Source: Candidatus Phyllobacterium onerii (GTDB taxonomy: Bacteria > Pseudomonadota > Alphaproteobacteria > Rhizobiales > Rhizobiaceae). From it: a DNA stretch of 64,000 nt. The translations under genes and the position numbers were made by a program. The notes under the pieces were generated by a model that did not search any database, was not told the DNA's origin, and worked only from the letters and a program-made list of their open reading frames with translations. The DNA is taken from the NCBI RefSeq assembly GCF_028331445.1, contig NZ_JAQMHX010000020.1:1-64000 (forward strand). The letters are read 5' to 3'. Shown piece after piece: positions 1 through 8,775 of this stretch. Every line of letters starts with the position of its first letter. Position 1 is the stretch's first letter.

Positions 1-104
1 ATGACAGCAACCCCACCGGCTCACCAAACCAACATTTTCTCTTGAGCCCACCCCTTCTACCTGGTGGGCGGCGGGGTGCCCCGGCCCGCCACCTATGCTT
101 ACCT

Positions 105-473
105 TTAGCTTTGACCACCCTTTCGGCCCGCTTCACGCGCACGCTCCGGATCGTCTGCAAAATTTCCACCGCGTTGCTGGCGGCTTTCGTCGGTTTCCGC
201 CGACTGCTGGCCGCCGCTGCGGTTTCCGCCGGAGTGCTGTCCGCCCTGACGGCCAGCTTCAGCCGCTCGATCGGGATCATTCTCGAAGCTGCCACCGGAC
301 TGCTGGCCACCGCTTCTGCCGGCCTCGGCTGCCCGCTGCGGATCGTTCTTGAAATTACCACCAGACTTCTGTCCGCCTTCACTGGCGATTTCCCGCTGTT
401 TGTCATCATCCATCGATGCAAATCCGCGGTCTGAACCGCCACCCTGCTGTTCGCGATTGTTGTTGTTCGGCAT
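105..473 (-). CDS. KGG-repeat stress-induced small protein
   Basis: A 122-residue, very hydrophilic protein built of repeats. Blocks of the form 'xNDPxRAAEAGRxGGQxSGG' recur about three times (residues about 40-120), and the protein ends in a KGG motif (RKGGQS). This is the composition of the KGG/con-10/GsiB-like general stress family, small disordered proteins made in response to osmotic, heat or desiccation stress. No signal peptide or membrane segment is visible. An EcfG-type promoter lies 44 bases upstream of the ATG and supports control by the general stress sigma factor. The family call rests on the repeats; the exact role is not known. Confidence 0.8.
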   Translation of the reverse strand: MPNNNNREQQGGGSDRGFASMDDDKQREIASEGGQKSGGNFKNDPQRAAEAGRSGGQQSGGSFENDPDRAAEAGRQGGQHSGGNRSGGQQSAETDESRQQRGGNFADDPERAREAGRKGGQS

Positions 474-516
474 AACTTTCCTCCATTGGTTTCAGGTTAA
501 CCCCGTTGCCCGCACA

Positions 517-541
517 AACAGGTTTTTGCCGCAATGGTTCC
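517..541 (-). promoter_or_regulatory. EcfG (RpoE2)-type general stress promoter
   Basis: Reading the minus strand, GGAAC (537-541) is followed after 17 bases by GTT (517-519). This matches the alphaproteobacterial EcfG consensus GGAAC-N16/17-(C/T)GTT. It lies 44 bases upstream of the KGG stress gene in the right orientation. Confidence 0.55.
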
Positions 542-721
542 CTGAATTTTTTGTAATTTTAAAACTGTGCGGTAGATGACAAAACAAGGCTCGTCGCGCT
601 TAAGGTTTGAAAGTCGGACCGTGTCTACCTGCGGCTTGAACAGCGATAATGGCAACAATGACGGAACAAAAATAGCAAGCGCGCTTTCTCCAGGGATCCA
701 CCCCAAATGCAGGAGGCGACC

Positions 722-1036
722 ATGCCAAGAGGCGACAAATCAAAATATACCGACAAGCAGGAGCGCAAAGCAGATCACATTGCCGAAGGCTATGAAAAAC
801 GCGGCGTCTCCGATTCAGAGGCGGAACGGCGCGCCTGGGCGACGGTCAACAAGGAGAGCGGAGGCGGCAACAAATCAGGTTCAGGACGCGGCAAGAAGGA
901 TACCCACGAGTCTTCGGAAAAAGGCGGTCGCAAGGGTGGTTCTGCTGCATCCCGCCGATCTGCGGCTCAACGATCGGCTTCGGCAAAAAAAGCCGCAGCG
1001 ACCCGCAAGCGGAACGCAGAACACGCTGGACACTAG
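722..1036 (+). CDS. Small basic protein of the rhizobial 'plasmid stabilisation'-like type
   Basis: A 104-residue, highly charged protein. The N-terminal half (MPRGDKSKYTDKQ..., then an AEGYEKRG segment and a SEAERRAWATVNK segment) is the conserved part of a family often annotated as plasmid stabilisation protein in Rhizobiales. The C-terminal half is a low-complexity Gly/Ser/Lys/Arg/Ala tail with an EKGGRKGG motif that recalls KGG stress proteins. The start at 722 is chosen because a perfect AGGAGG lies at 711-716; an in-frame ATG at 707 would place that site inside the gene. A weak EcfG-like box (GGAAC at 663-667) lies upstream. The annotation name is historical; a DNA- or RNA-binding stress role is inference from composition. 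Confidence 0.65.
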   Translation: MPRGDKSKYTDKQERKADHIAEGYEKRGVSDSEAERRAWATVNKESGGGNKSGSGRGKKDTHESSEKGGRKGGSAASRRSAAQRSASAKKAAATRKRNAEHAGH

Positions 1037-1601
1037 CGTGCCAACTTTGGGTGCTTAGCAAGCGCAATCTATCGGCCTGTCACGCCGGCACTTTAACCGT
1101 CCGAAGGACTTGTGCTCGAATGTTGATTCTTCCGCAAGTGCGAGCCCTATTAAATCAACTCGATGCGTACCATTCCTGACCACCGACCTGCCGTCATGCA
1201 GATGGGCGTTGAGACGGGAAAGCAAAATGAAATCAAAGGACGCTGTAACAACGACGACGGTAGCCGCGAGAGCTTGCCAATCATATGCGTTGAGGCGAGC
1301 ATGAATTTACAGCTCCCAAGGGTGAGGAAACGTGTCGACGTGAGCAACGCAGTCAATCATGCATAACTTCACTTGATGCTTCTGGATTGCGCTGCAACAC
1401 AAAGCGCGCCCTGAAGCGTAACCCAGTTTTCTAAATTTACCGAGCTGAGATTGTCGCGAACTATGATTAGGTCATATCCGGCACGGTTCTCCTCTCGGAG
1501 CTGCAATACTCGAAAGTCCGTCAGTCATGGATTTTGTTTGGCAACCGATCCATTATTTGAGCGTTATTGGAACCACACCGTATTCTACCGCGTTTCCAAC
1601 C
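1037..1601. other. Intergenic stretch, no gene seen
   Basis: Short open frames exist on both strands but none has a recognisable family, a good ribosome site or coding-like composition. I see no repeat or RNA gene here. Confidence 0.5.
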
Positions 1602-1877
1602 ATGCGCGAATTGCCATTTCAACACGTGACAGTCCTAAAACAACCTGGCGGAACGGTGGAGCACATATCATCCGTCAACGCTGCGGCAGATTTCCTGTTA
1701 TCGAATTGGCCGGACGACAAAGGCAAAAAATATAGAGCTGCTCGACAAACGTGTCTCGACGCACTCAATGGAACCGGCACCGCAAGACACGCTCGATCCA
1801 CCTTCGTTGCGGCCTTGAAGGAAGCCGATATTTTTGTCAGCGAACGAACGCCATCCGCAAGGCACCCCGGCAATTAG
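1602..1877 (+). CDS. DUF982 domain protein
   Basis: A protein of 91 residues from the ATG at 1602 (MRELPF). It shows the DUF982 pattern: an N-terminal strand (HVTVLKQPGG), a helix with SVNAAADFLLSNWP, then a KYRAARQTCLDAL helix, a GTGTARHARSTFVAALKEA segment and an ADIFV end. DUF982 proteins are small, often multi-copy rhizobial proteins without a known function. The open frame extends upstream to 1527, but the extra 25 residues do not match the family, so the internal start is preferred. It is followed 22 bases later by another small gene in the same direction. Confidence 0.7.
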   Translation: MRELPFQHVTVLKQPGGTVEHISSVNAAADFLLSNWPDDKGKKYRAARQTCLDALNGTGTARHARSTFVAALKEADIFVSERTPSARHPGN

Positions 1878-1898
1878 GATTAGAGGTGGGGTTAAACG

Positions 1899-2132
1899 AT
1901 GACAGAACTAAGGGACATCGACAACCTTGCTACACCCCCTGAAGTTGGCGACTGGGTATTGATTGAACGAGACGGCGAAAAATTTATCGCTAGTGGACCA
2001 GTAAATGGAACCCGCAAGGCTTCATTTTTCAAACCAACTCCCTTCGATACGCTTGATCAGGCAGTTACAGCGTCACTTGTTTGGGCCGAACAGAATGAGG
2101 TTCCATTTGTTTACATCAGAGCTGCCCAATAA
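1899..2132 (+). CDS. Small hypothetical protein
   Basis: A 77-residue protein with no family I can name. It contains VGDWVLIERDGEKFIASGPVNG, which looks like a small beta-rich fold, and a C-terminal helix with TLDQAVTASLVWAEQNEV followed by a strand. An AGAGGTGGGG ribosome site precedes the ATG. It lies 22 bases after the DUF982 gene and is probably co-transcribed with it. Real-gene status rests on the ribosome site, spacing and composition. Confidence 0.5.
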   Translation: MTELRDIDNLATPPEVGDWVLIERDGEKFIASGPVNGTRKASFFKPTPFDTLDQAVTASLVWAEQNEVPFVYIRAAQ

Positions 2133-2217
2133 AATCTTCGTTATGGCAGTTGGGGGAGTCGGCATCACGCCTTTTGTTCTACGCACATGTTTGTTGGCCT
2201 CCGAAGTCTGCCAACGC

Positions 2218-2487
2218 CTAGCCGCGCGATGTCATCCACACACCAACCAGCGTCACCGCCAGCCCCGCGAACATCGCGGCTGTCAAAGGTTCTGAAAACA
2301 GCAACCATGCCCACAGCATCGTTATAGGTGGACTGAGGTAGATCGCCGCGCTGACCTTGGCCATGGGGTAAAGCCGCAGACTGGTGTAGTAGACGGCGTA
2401 GGCGAGGAACCTTGCGATCAGAACCAGCCAGATCATCCCGACCGCGAAATCACGGGTCATCGGTGACGCAAGGCTACCCTGCGTCAA
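2218..2487 (-). pseudogene. EamA/DMT-family transporter, C-terminal remnant
   Basis: The frame encodes only the last third of a drug/metabolite transporter: YTSLRLYPMAKVSAAIYLSP is the conserved start of the second EamA repeat's final helices, followed by PPITMLWAWLLFSEPLT and AGLAVTLVGVWM. These are three hydrophobic helices. A full DMT protein has about 300 residues and ten helices, so about two thirds of the gene is missing. Upstream on the minus strand I find no continuation. It is read as a decayed remnant. Confidence 0.7.
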
Positions 2488-2684
2488 CGCGCATAGGCTT
2501 TAACGTGGCGAATTCGATGCGGCAATGGTCCAGGTCTTCAGCCACGAGGTACGCCCCCGCCGACATTGTTTTATACCGGGAAGACCTTCACTGGGTGAAG
2601 CATCCAGATTTTGCTACTCCCGCAGGACGGCCTGATTCCGTTTCTGTCGTTCGACGATGCCTGCCGCATTGTACAATTTCTGCG

Positions 2685-4570
2685 CTAAAGCCAGAATGGG
2701 TAGCTGCCGGATCGCGTATGCGCTCTAAGATGCTGCTCCAGCAAGAGTTCCCGGATGTCTGTCGCCGAGACCGGTTTGCCGAAAAGATATCCCTGGCCAA
2801 ACTGGCAACCGAGCTCGCTCAGCTGCCGCTCCTGGTCAATAGTTTCGATACCCTCTGCAATCACACGCATGTTCAACCGGTTAGCCATGTCGATGATAGC
2901 TGCGACAATGACTGAACTTGCTTTTCCATTGGTCAAAGCCTCCACGAAGGACCGATCGATTTTTATAATATCGACCGGAAAGCTTATCAGATGAGTAAGG
3001 GAAGCGTACCCCGTGCCGAAATCGTCAAGTGCAACAAGCAGTCCTTTATCGCGGAGCCGCTTTACCGCTTTTGCCACGAACTGGTCGCTGCCGCCCATGA
3101 ATACAGACTCGCTAACCTCCAGTACAATGTGCTTGAGCGGGACATTTTGCTTCGCAAAGCATGCCTCGATCTTCGCCTGGAGATTTCCGTATTGAAAGTC
3201 CCCGGTCGTCACATTAATGCCAACGTACTCCACCGGTATTCCAAGGTCCAACCATTCGCGAATATCAGATGCAACTTGGTGCAACATTCTCTCAGTAACA
3301 CGCGAGGCTATCTTGGTATCGGAGAACGCCGCAGCAAAATCGCCCGCAGGGGACACGGCGCCTTGTGGATCAGTCATGCGTACCAAAGCTTCCAGGCCCA
3401 CAATTTCTGATGACGCCAGCTGCGCAATTGGTTGGTAATATGCCGTTATGCGGCCCTCGACCAACGCAGCGTCGACATTGCGGATGGCACGGATACGGTC
3501 GACAATCGACGTGCGAAGCTCGGGACGAAATTGAACGTAGCCTCCCCTATTTGTCTCCTTGGCATGGTAAAGCGCAAAATCCGCATTCTGCCGCAACGTA
3601 TTTGCTTCAACGCCATCGGCTCCGAACAGGGCGCCGCCGAGCGTGACGCTGGGAAAAAGTGTGTCCAATCCAACAGTTACGGAACCGCTGGTTCTGTGGA
3701 GAACGTCTTGAGCGGCGGCAGTCAGATCGTCTGCAGTTGTGACACCATCAATGATTACTGCAAATTCGTCCCCGCCCAGCCGGAATGCTGTCTCCCTCGG
3801 TCGGCCCTCGCCAATCATGTTAGCCACACTTCGGATCAGGAAGTCTCCGACCAGGTGTCCCATGGTATCATTGACAGATTTCAAGTGATCGATATCTACC
3901 AGTAGAAGCCCGAAATCGGATCCGTCATGAATCGCGCGCAGAGCATTTCATCAAAGCGGGTTCGATTGGACAGCCCGGTCAGCGCGTCAAAGTATGCGAG
4001 CTTATAGTCGCGCGCCTGCACCTCTTCATGCTCAATGGCAATTGCGCACAGATGAACACAGGTCTGAACGATTCGCCTCTCCAGTTCATCAGGAGTCCGG
4101 ACTGTTTTGTAATAGAAAGCAAATGTACCCACCACGCGTCCATCGCGCGACTTTATAGGAGTGGACCAGCAGGCTCGAAGCCCCAGTGGCAGGGCCAGAG
4201 CCTTGAAATTAGCCCAGAGCGGGTCGGATTTTATATCTGAAACGATCACGGCTTCGCCCAGGTAGGCTGCCGTTCCGCACGACCCGACTGCGGGGCCGGC
4301 TTCGATCCCGTCGAGCGCCTCAGAGTAGGCGTCAGGCAGGCTTGGCCCGGCCAGCGGGTGAAGCTTTTGGTCCGGGTCTACTGTGAGCACTGAACATACG
4401 ATGGTTGGAACCAGATTCTCGATCCTACGACACAGCAAATCGGCGATGTCGCGCAATGGATCACCCGAGGTCACAGCTTCGAGAATTTCATTCTGAATAT
4501 GGAGCAGGAGATCACTGACGCCAGGCTTCATACAGATTTTCCACATTAAAGGGATTTTCGCACCGGTCAT
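2685..4570 (-). pseudogene. GAF-GGDEF-EAL c-di-GMP enzyme, split by one frameshift
   Basis: Two adjacent minus-strand frames together make one bifunctional c-di-GMP protein. The first (4570 to 3896, 224 residues) holds an N-terminal GAF sensor domain (PAVGSCGTAAYLGEAV) and the opening of a GGDEF domain (FDALTGLSNRTRFDEML). The second (to 2685) continues with the metal-site DID and HLKSVNDTMGH, RLGGDEF, then a full EAL domain with EALVR, NVTTGDF, DDFGTGYASL and KIDRSFVEAL. The join needs a change of frame near 3935-3945: the sequence reads ATGCTCTGCGCGC where one extra base would restore MLLRAIHDG...FGLLLVDID. Both catalytic motifs are intact, so this is a recent lesion or a base missing from the assembly. 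If whole, it would make and/or degrade c-di-GMP in response to a GAF ligand. Confidence 0.85.
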
Positions 4571-5560
4571 GCAATACTACGTCTTATCCGTAAAGATAAC
4601 ATGAGCAGACGGTTGTTGTTCACTTAACTTCAGTCGCCCATCAAGTGTGGTTTGCAATGGAGAAGCGCACGCGGACAAGAACCGTTCCAAAGGCATTGTC
4701 ACCCATTAGCGTTAAATGGGCATGTATCCAGTGACCACTCGTGATCTGTCACGTTCAAGCATGGGGAATTTACTCAGTACCTGACGTCCCGATCAGCCAC
4801 GGATTCCGCAACGCTCATGGTTCGATCGCAACAATAGCCGGCATCTGCGTGCGGAGCGGCTCCCGTGTTCGGGTGCTACTTTGACGACGGGACGTATCGA
4901 ATTCGTCGAAATCACCAGGTGCCAGTTTCGTCCTCAAGAAGGTTCCCCAGTTCGACCGTTTGTCAGCCCGAAGCCACGGAAGTCGAGATCAGGCCGTTCG
5001 GCTGCGGCCTTCGGGTTTCCTCGTGGATCCGCATGGACTTCGTTCGATCCAGCGCCTTCACCTCGAAACTGTCGTCCTCTGGCCGCGGCGCCTTCTATTT
5101 CCTCGTATCGGCGGTATGGCTAAGCGCCAGCCACATGCGGCGGAAGATTGCCTGACTTGGCGAGAGGACGCGTTCTCCAGTTTGCTCACTCGATGAATTC
5201 ACGGGGATAATATGCCCGACGTCCTTCTGGTCCGAGGCTGCCATTCAGAAAAGCCGCGTACCTTGAAAGTTCTCACGCGGCACGCCGGCCACTCCAGTCA
5301 GACGGTAAACCATCAAATCGCCAAATAACGCAATAGTGCGTGTCACCGCGTGTTGACAGACGTCCAAGACGAAAATACGTTTCTAGATGCGGACCAAGGT
5401 TCCATATAGAAGAACAAATGAGGGCGTTGGAACGGAGCGATGGAAGAGGAGTGTGACAGTCCCGTGTGGTTCTTGCTGCGTGACGCAAGACGAGAAATTG
5501 CGATCGGCTCATCACCAGCGTCATTCGCGTCAACCGGCAATGAAATGATAAGGAGGTCTC
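4571..5560. other. Long intergenic stretch, no supported gene
   Basis: Nearly 1 kb without a recognisable protein on either strand. The short plus-strand frames at 4865-5196 and a minus-strand frame antisense to the next gene have no family resemblance and no clear ribosome site. The length and lack of coding signal fit decayed DNA. Confidence 0.5.
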
Positions 5561-6583
5561 ATGACAGCGGTTTTGCGTTTCCTTCTGATCCTGGTCGCAA
5601 CGGCATCGGCCGTCGTTGCGTCCCGGGCAGAAGACCTCACAAGGATTGATGTTGCGCTTGGCGATGTCTCTTTGAACAAAGTCGCATTCCTTGTCGCTGC
5701 TGACAACGGAATCTACGCCAAATATGATCTGACTATCCATCAGTTCATCACCAAAAATGCCGCCTCTCGCATCAGCCGCAGCGGCATCAATGTGCCTCAG
5801 AGTTTCATCGGCACGGATGAAGAGGACGCGCGTGCGCCAATCTCGATTGGCGGCGGCAGTCCGCTGATAGTTTCCATGACCACGGACGCCCGTTCGACCG
5901 ACAGGATTATCATCGCCACCACTGACAGCACGGCGCGTTTCCATATCATCGCGTCAAAGGCGTTGACCTCGGTTGATGATCTGAAGGGCAAGCGGCTCGG
6001 CTATTCGAGTTACGGTTCGGTCAGTCATCTGATGGCCCTGGCATTCTTGCGGCAAAAAGGCTGGAGCGCAGATGACGACATCTCGCTGATGGGTGAGGGC
6101 ATGGCCTATGCGGCTCTCAAGGAGGGCAAGGTTGACGCGTTTATCGGTAGCGAGATCTACTATACGATGGCCGACAAAAACGGTGCCAGGGATCTCGTCA
6201 ATCTGACCGATTATAATATCCCGCTGGCCGGTTCCGGGATCAATGTCGAGCGTAAGTGGCTGGCCGCCAATCGTGACAGCGTAATGCGCTTCGTCAAGGC
6301 GACGGTCGAAGCCTACGCGCTGATGAAGTCGGATGAGAACGTCGTCCGGGCGGCGCTGGCGAAATGGTACGGCATTCACGATACCAAGCAGCAGGACGAC
6401 ATGTATGCGCAGGTCGTCGCCTCACCGGAAAAGCCCTATCCAGCGGTTGACGGCATCAAGCTCGTGAAGAGCCTCTTCAACCACCGCGAATTGCGGCGCT
6501 ACGAGGCTGAGCATTTCTACGATGCCAGCTTCGTTACCGAGTTGGACAAGAGCGGCTTTATCGACGCGCTTTACAACAAGTGA
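5561..6583 (+). CDS. ABC transporter substrate-binding protein, NMT1/THI5-like
   Basis: A 340-residue periplasmic binding protein. An N-terminal signal peptide (FLLILVATASAVVASRAED, cut after SRA) is followed by the SsuA/TauA/THI5 fold: NKVAFLVAADNGIYAKYDLT, SIGGGSPLIV, then the lobe-two block ALTSVDDLKGKRLGYSSYGS and a KEGKVDAFIG segment. An AAGGAGG ribosome site precedes the ATG. No permease or ATPase gene lies next to it, so it is an orphan here or uses a transporter encoded elsewhere. The following gene encodes a secreted hydrolase in the same direction after about 100 bases. The ligand cannot be read from sequence; the family covers sulfonates, nitrate, pyrimidine precursors and aromatic acids. 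Confidence 0.85.
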   Translation: MTAVLRFLLILVATASAVVASRAEDLTRIDVALGDVSLNKVAFLVAADNGIYAKYDLTIHQFITKNAASRISRSGINVPQSFIGTDEEDARAPISIGGGSPLIVSMTTDARSTDRIIIATTDSTARFHIIASKALTSVDDLKGKRLGYSSYGSVSHLMALAFLRQKGWSADDDISLMGEGMAYAALKEGKVDAFIGSEIYYTMADKNGARDLVNLTDYNIPLAGSGINVERKWLAANRDSVMRFVKATVEAYALMKSDENVVRAALAKWYGIHDTKQQDDMYAQVVASPEKPYPAVDGIKLVKSLFNHRELRRYEAEHFYDASFVTELDKSGFIDALYNK

Positions 6584-6685
6584 CGTCGGCGGTCTCGACG
6601 TCATCAACGCTTGGTTTGCTGGAATCCCAATTGCCCAGAACTGAACGATGGGAGTTGGTGTTAGGCGATTTTTTGGAGGAGACAC

Positions 6686-8008
6686 ATGCTTTTCATCAAT
6701 AGAATGCTGAAGTTCGCCCTGGTGCTTGCCGCTGGCTTGACCGCTTGTAGCCTTGCCGATGCACAAAGCCATCCGGAATATATCCAGTTTTCCCCGACCG
6801 CCACAAAGGGGGCGCTCTACAAGCCGGACTCCGGCAAGACGTCGCCAGTAGCATTCCTTGCCATCCACCGTACATCAAATTTCATGAGCATAATCGCAAC
6901 CAAGGAACTTTCGCAGCGCGGTTTCATGGTGCTTGGCATGAACCCTCGCTCGGACAACAACGAGGCTGCCGTCAATTTCGAGGAAATCGCCCTTGATATC
7001 AGGCAGGGCGTGGCGTTTTTGAAACAGCAGCCGGGGATCAAGGCCGTGATTCTGATCGGCCACTCGGGGGGCGGTCCTAGCACGACCTACTATCAGGCCG
7101 TGGCAGAAAAAGGACCATCCTACTGCAATGGACCGGACAAGCTCTCCAAATGCAGCAATGACGATGTCGCCGCTCTGCCGAAGGCCGATGGCATGGTGCT
7201 TCTCGATGCGCATCCCGGCAACACCATAAATACCCTGCGTAGCCTCAATCCGGCCGTGACCAACGAAGGCAAACCTGACGATCTTGATCCCACCCTCGAT
7301 CCCTTTAGTCCGCAGAATGGCTTCAACGCGAAAGGTGATTCACACTATTCGGCAGAATTCATCGATCGCTACTCCAAGGCGCAGTCGGCGCGTATGAACC
7401 GGCTGATCGACAAGGCCCAGCAAATGCAAGCCGATCTCAAATCCGGAAAGGATCAGCGCGGCGACGATGCACCTTTCATCGCCTTCCGCGACAGGGCAAG
7501 ACTTTCTGATATTTCCACGGATGTCTGGTGCTGCACGGAGCGACCGGAGAAATTGTTGAAGAACGACGGCTCCATATCGACGGAAATGGTGCATTCTGTA
7601 CGGGTTTCGACCCCGAAAAACGCCAGGGTAGATACGAGCCTGAACGGCGGCGCATTGTTCCTGACGGTGAAATCGTTCCTCAGTGCCAATGCCATCCGGT
7701 CGAAGGACGCGCTAAACGACATCGATATCTGCTCCAGCAACAATTCAACACTGTGCGCCGTCCAGTCGATCAGCGTGCCGATGCTGGTTATGGCGATGGG
7801 CGGGCATTACTTCATCAAGGACGGCGAGACGATCTTCGCTCTGTCGGCCAGCAAAGACAAGGATTTCGTCGTCGTCGAAGGCGCGGTTCACGGGATGACG
7901 CCGTGCAAACCTTGCTCGGAGCAAACCGGTGTGTCCTACGATAATGCAACGCGCAATCTTTACGATTACGTTGCCAACTGGGCGAACAAGCGGTTTCCAG
8001 CATTGTAG
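6686..8008 (+). CDS. Secreted alpha/beta hydrolase
   Basis: A 440-residue exported protein. The N-terminus (MLKFALVLAAGLTACSLADA) could be a lipoprotein signal (LTAC lipobox) or a standard signal peptide cut after ADA. The mature part shows an alpha/beta-hydrolase core: RTSNFMSIIATKELSQRGF, the strand AVILIGHSGGG carrying the nucleophile elbow G-H-S-G-G (serine about residue 131), and the late VVEGAVHGMTPC, whose histidine is a likely catalytic base. Several paired cysteines (for example SYCNGPDKLSKC, CTER, CKPC) suggest disulfides. A GGAGG site precedes the ATG. It may share a transcript with the upstream binding protein. The substrate is unknown; esterase is the safest broad call. Confidence 0.75.
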   Translation: MLFINRMLKFALVLAAGLTACSLADAQSHPEYIQFSPTATKGALYKPDSGKTSPVAFLAIHRTSNFMSIIATKELSQRGFMVLGMNPRSDNNEAAVNFEEIALDIRQGVAFLKQQPGIKAVILIGHSGGGPSTTYYQAVAEKGPSYCNGPDKLSKCSNDDVAALPKADGMVLLDAHPGNTINTLRSLNPAVTNEGKPDDLDPTLDPFSPQNGFNAKGDSHYSAEFIDRYSKAQSARMNRLIDKAQQMQADLKSGKDQRGDDAPFIAFRDRARLSDISTDVWCCTERPEKLLKNDGSISTEMVHSVRVSTPKNARVDTSLNGGALFLTVKSFLSANAIRSKDALNDIDICSSNNSTLCAVQSISVPMLVMAMGGHYFIKDGETIFALSASKDKDFVVVEGAVHGMTPCKPCSEQTGVSYDNATRNLYDYVANWANKRFPAL

Positions 8009-8231
8009 TGGTCCAACGGTTTCGTACCGAAGCCGACTTGCTCGCGCGCTGAGCATGACATGATCGCTGCTCTGCCTGCATCAACCTTGGAGAGCGGTGA
8101 CGGTCACCAAGGTCGGCAGTCCGGCAGCAACTGGCCTTGGTCAGGTCTGAGAGAATGAAATGGCCCATGAACGGAGACGCAAACGTCACGCACTTGGCGG
8201 GTGTTGTTCAAGCCTACCGTAATCCGCGATG

Positions 8232-8464
8232 CTACGCCCGAGATGATCGCTGCGTCTTGCCGACGAGATCATCGTCAATAACCTCAAAACCGATGTCTTC
8301 AAACGGGCGGTAGTGGCCCTCGTAATCCGGCTTCCATCCTTCGCCGTAAGCCGCCGTGGGAACGATCATGAGTTTCGTGCCCGTAAATCTGTCGCAAGGA
8401 TTGCGCGGATTTTTGGAAAACCTGTGATGAGCTCGGACGCGAGCAATAGTTCCTGCGATTTCAT
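8232..8464 (-). pseudogene. Peptidase E / class I glutamine-amidotransferase-like remnant
   Basis: On the minus strand, frame one gives MKSQELLLASELITGFPKI and then RAILATD before it breaks. A second frame continues with RFTGTKLMIVPTAAYGEGW and then KPDYEGHYRPFEDIGFEVID, ending at a stop at 8232. Together these resemble the first 75 residues of peptidase-E-like (S51/type 1 amidotransferase-like) proteins, which have a strand ending in IPTAA and a PFxxIGFEV block. The catalytic Ser part and the rest of the gene are absent and there is a frameshift near 8390, so it is a relic. Confidence 0.5.
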
Positions 8465-8701
8465 AGACCTTTGACGAATCGCCGGGCCGAAGATGTCAAC
8501 ATCGGCACTATTGCCGTGGGCGCATCGGTGGTTGCCTTGTAATGGCAATCGGACCGTCGCCTTCCTGTTCGCATGTGCGAAACAGCGCTTCTTTCCAAGT
8601 AAAAAAGTATCAGACCAACTCCAGCGACGCGATCACAGGCTTTGGCATTTTCTGCGCATTGTCACTGTCAGCATCTTATAATCTAATCTTGGAGGAGCCA
8701 C

Positions 8702-8725
8702 ATGTGTTTCGAACTTTTGATGTGA
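8702..8725 (+). other. Possible 7-codon leader ORF before the cyclase
   Basis: A strong GGAGGAG (8691-8697) lies just before an ATG at 8702 that opens only MCFELLM and a stop. A TATAAT hexamer sits at 8677-8682. The leader is in a different frame from the cyclase starting at 8776. It could be a translated leader or the trace of an old start followed by a frameshift. Confidence 0.25.
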
Positions 8726-8775
8726 TTAAACACACAAGTTTTTCCTTTCAGACTCAGATCAATGGAGCGTGTGTC

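Noticed and set aside
4865-5196. Overlapping plus-strand frames before the first binding protein
   Set aside because: Three frames are open together, which is a GC-rich composition effect; no motif or ribosome site.
5273-5944. 223-codon minus-strand frame over the start of the binding-protein gene
   Set aside because: Antisense of a clear signal peptide and binding-protein domain; no ribosome site or family.
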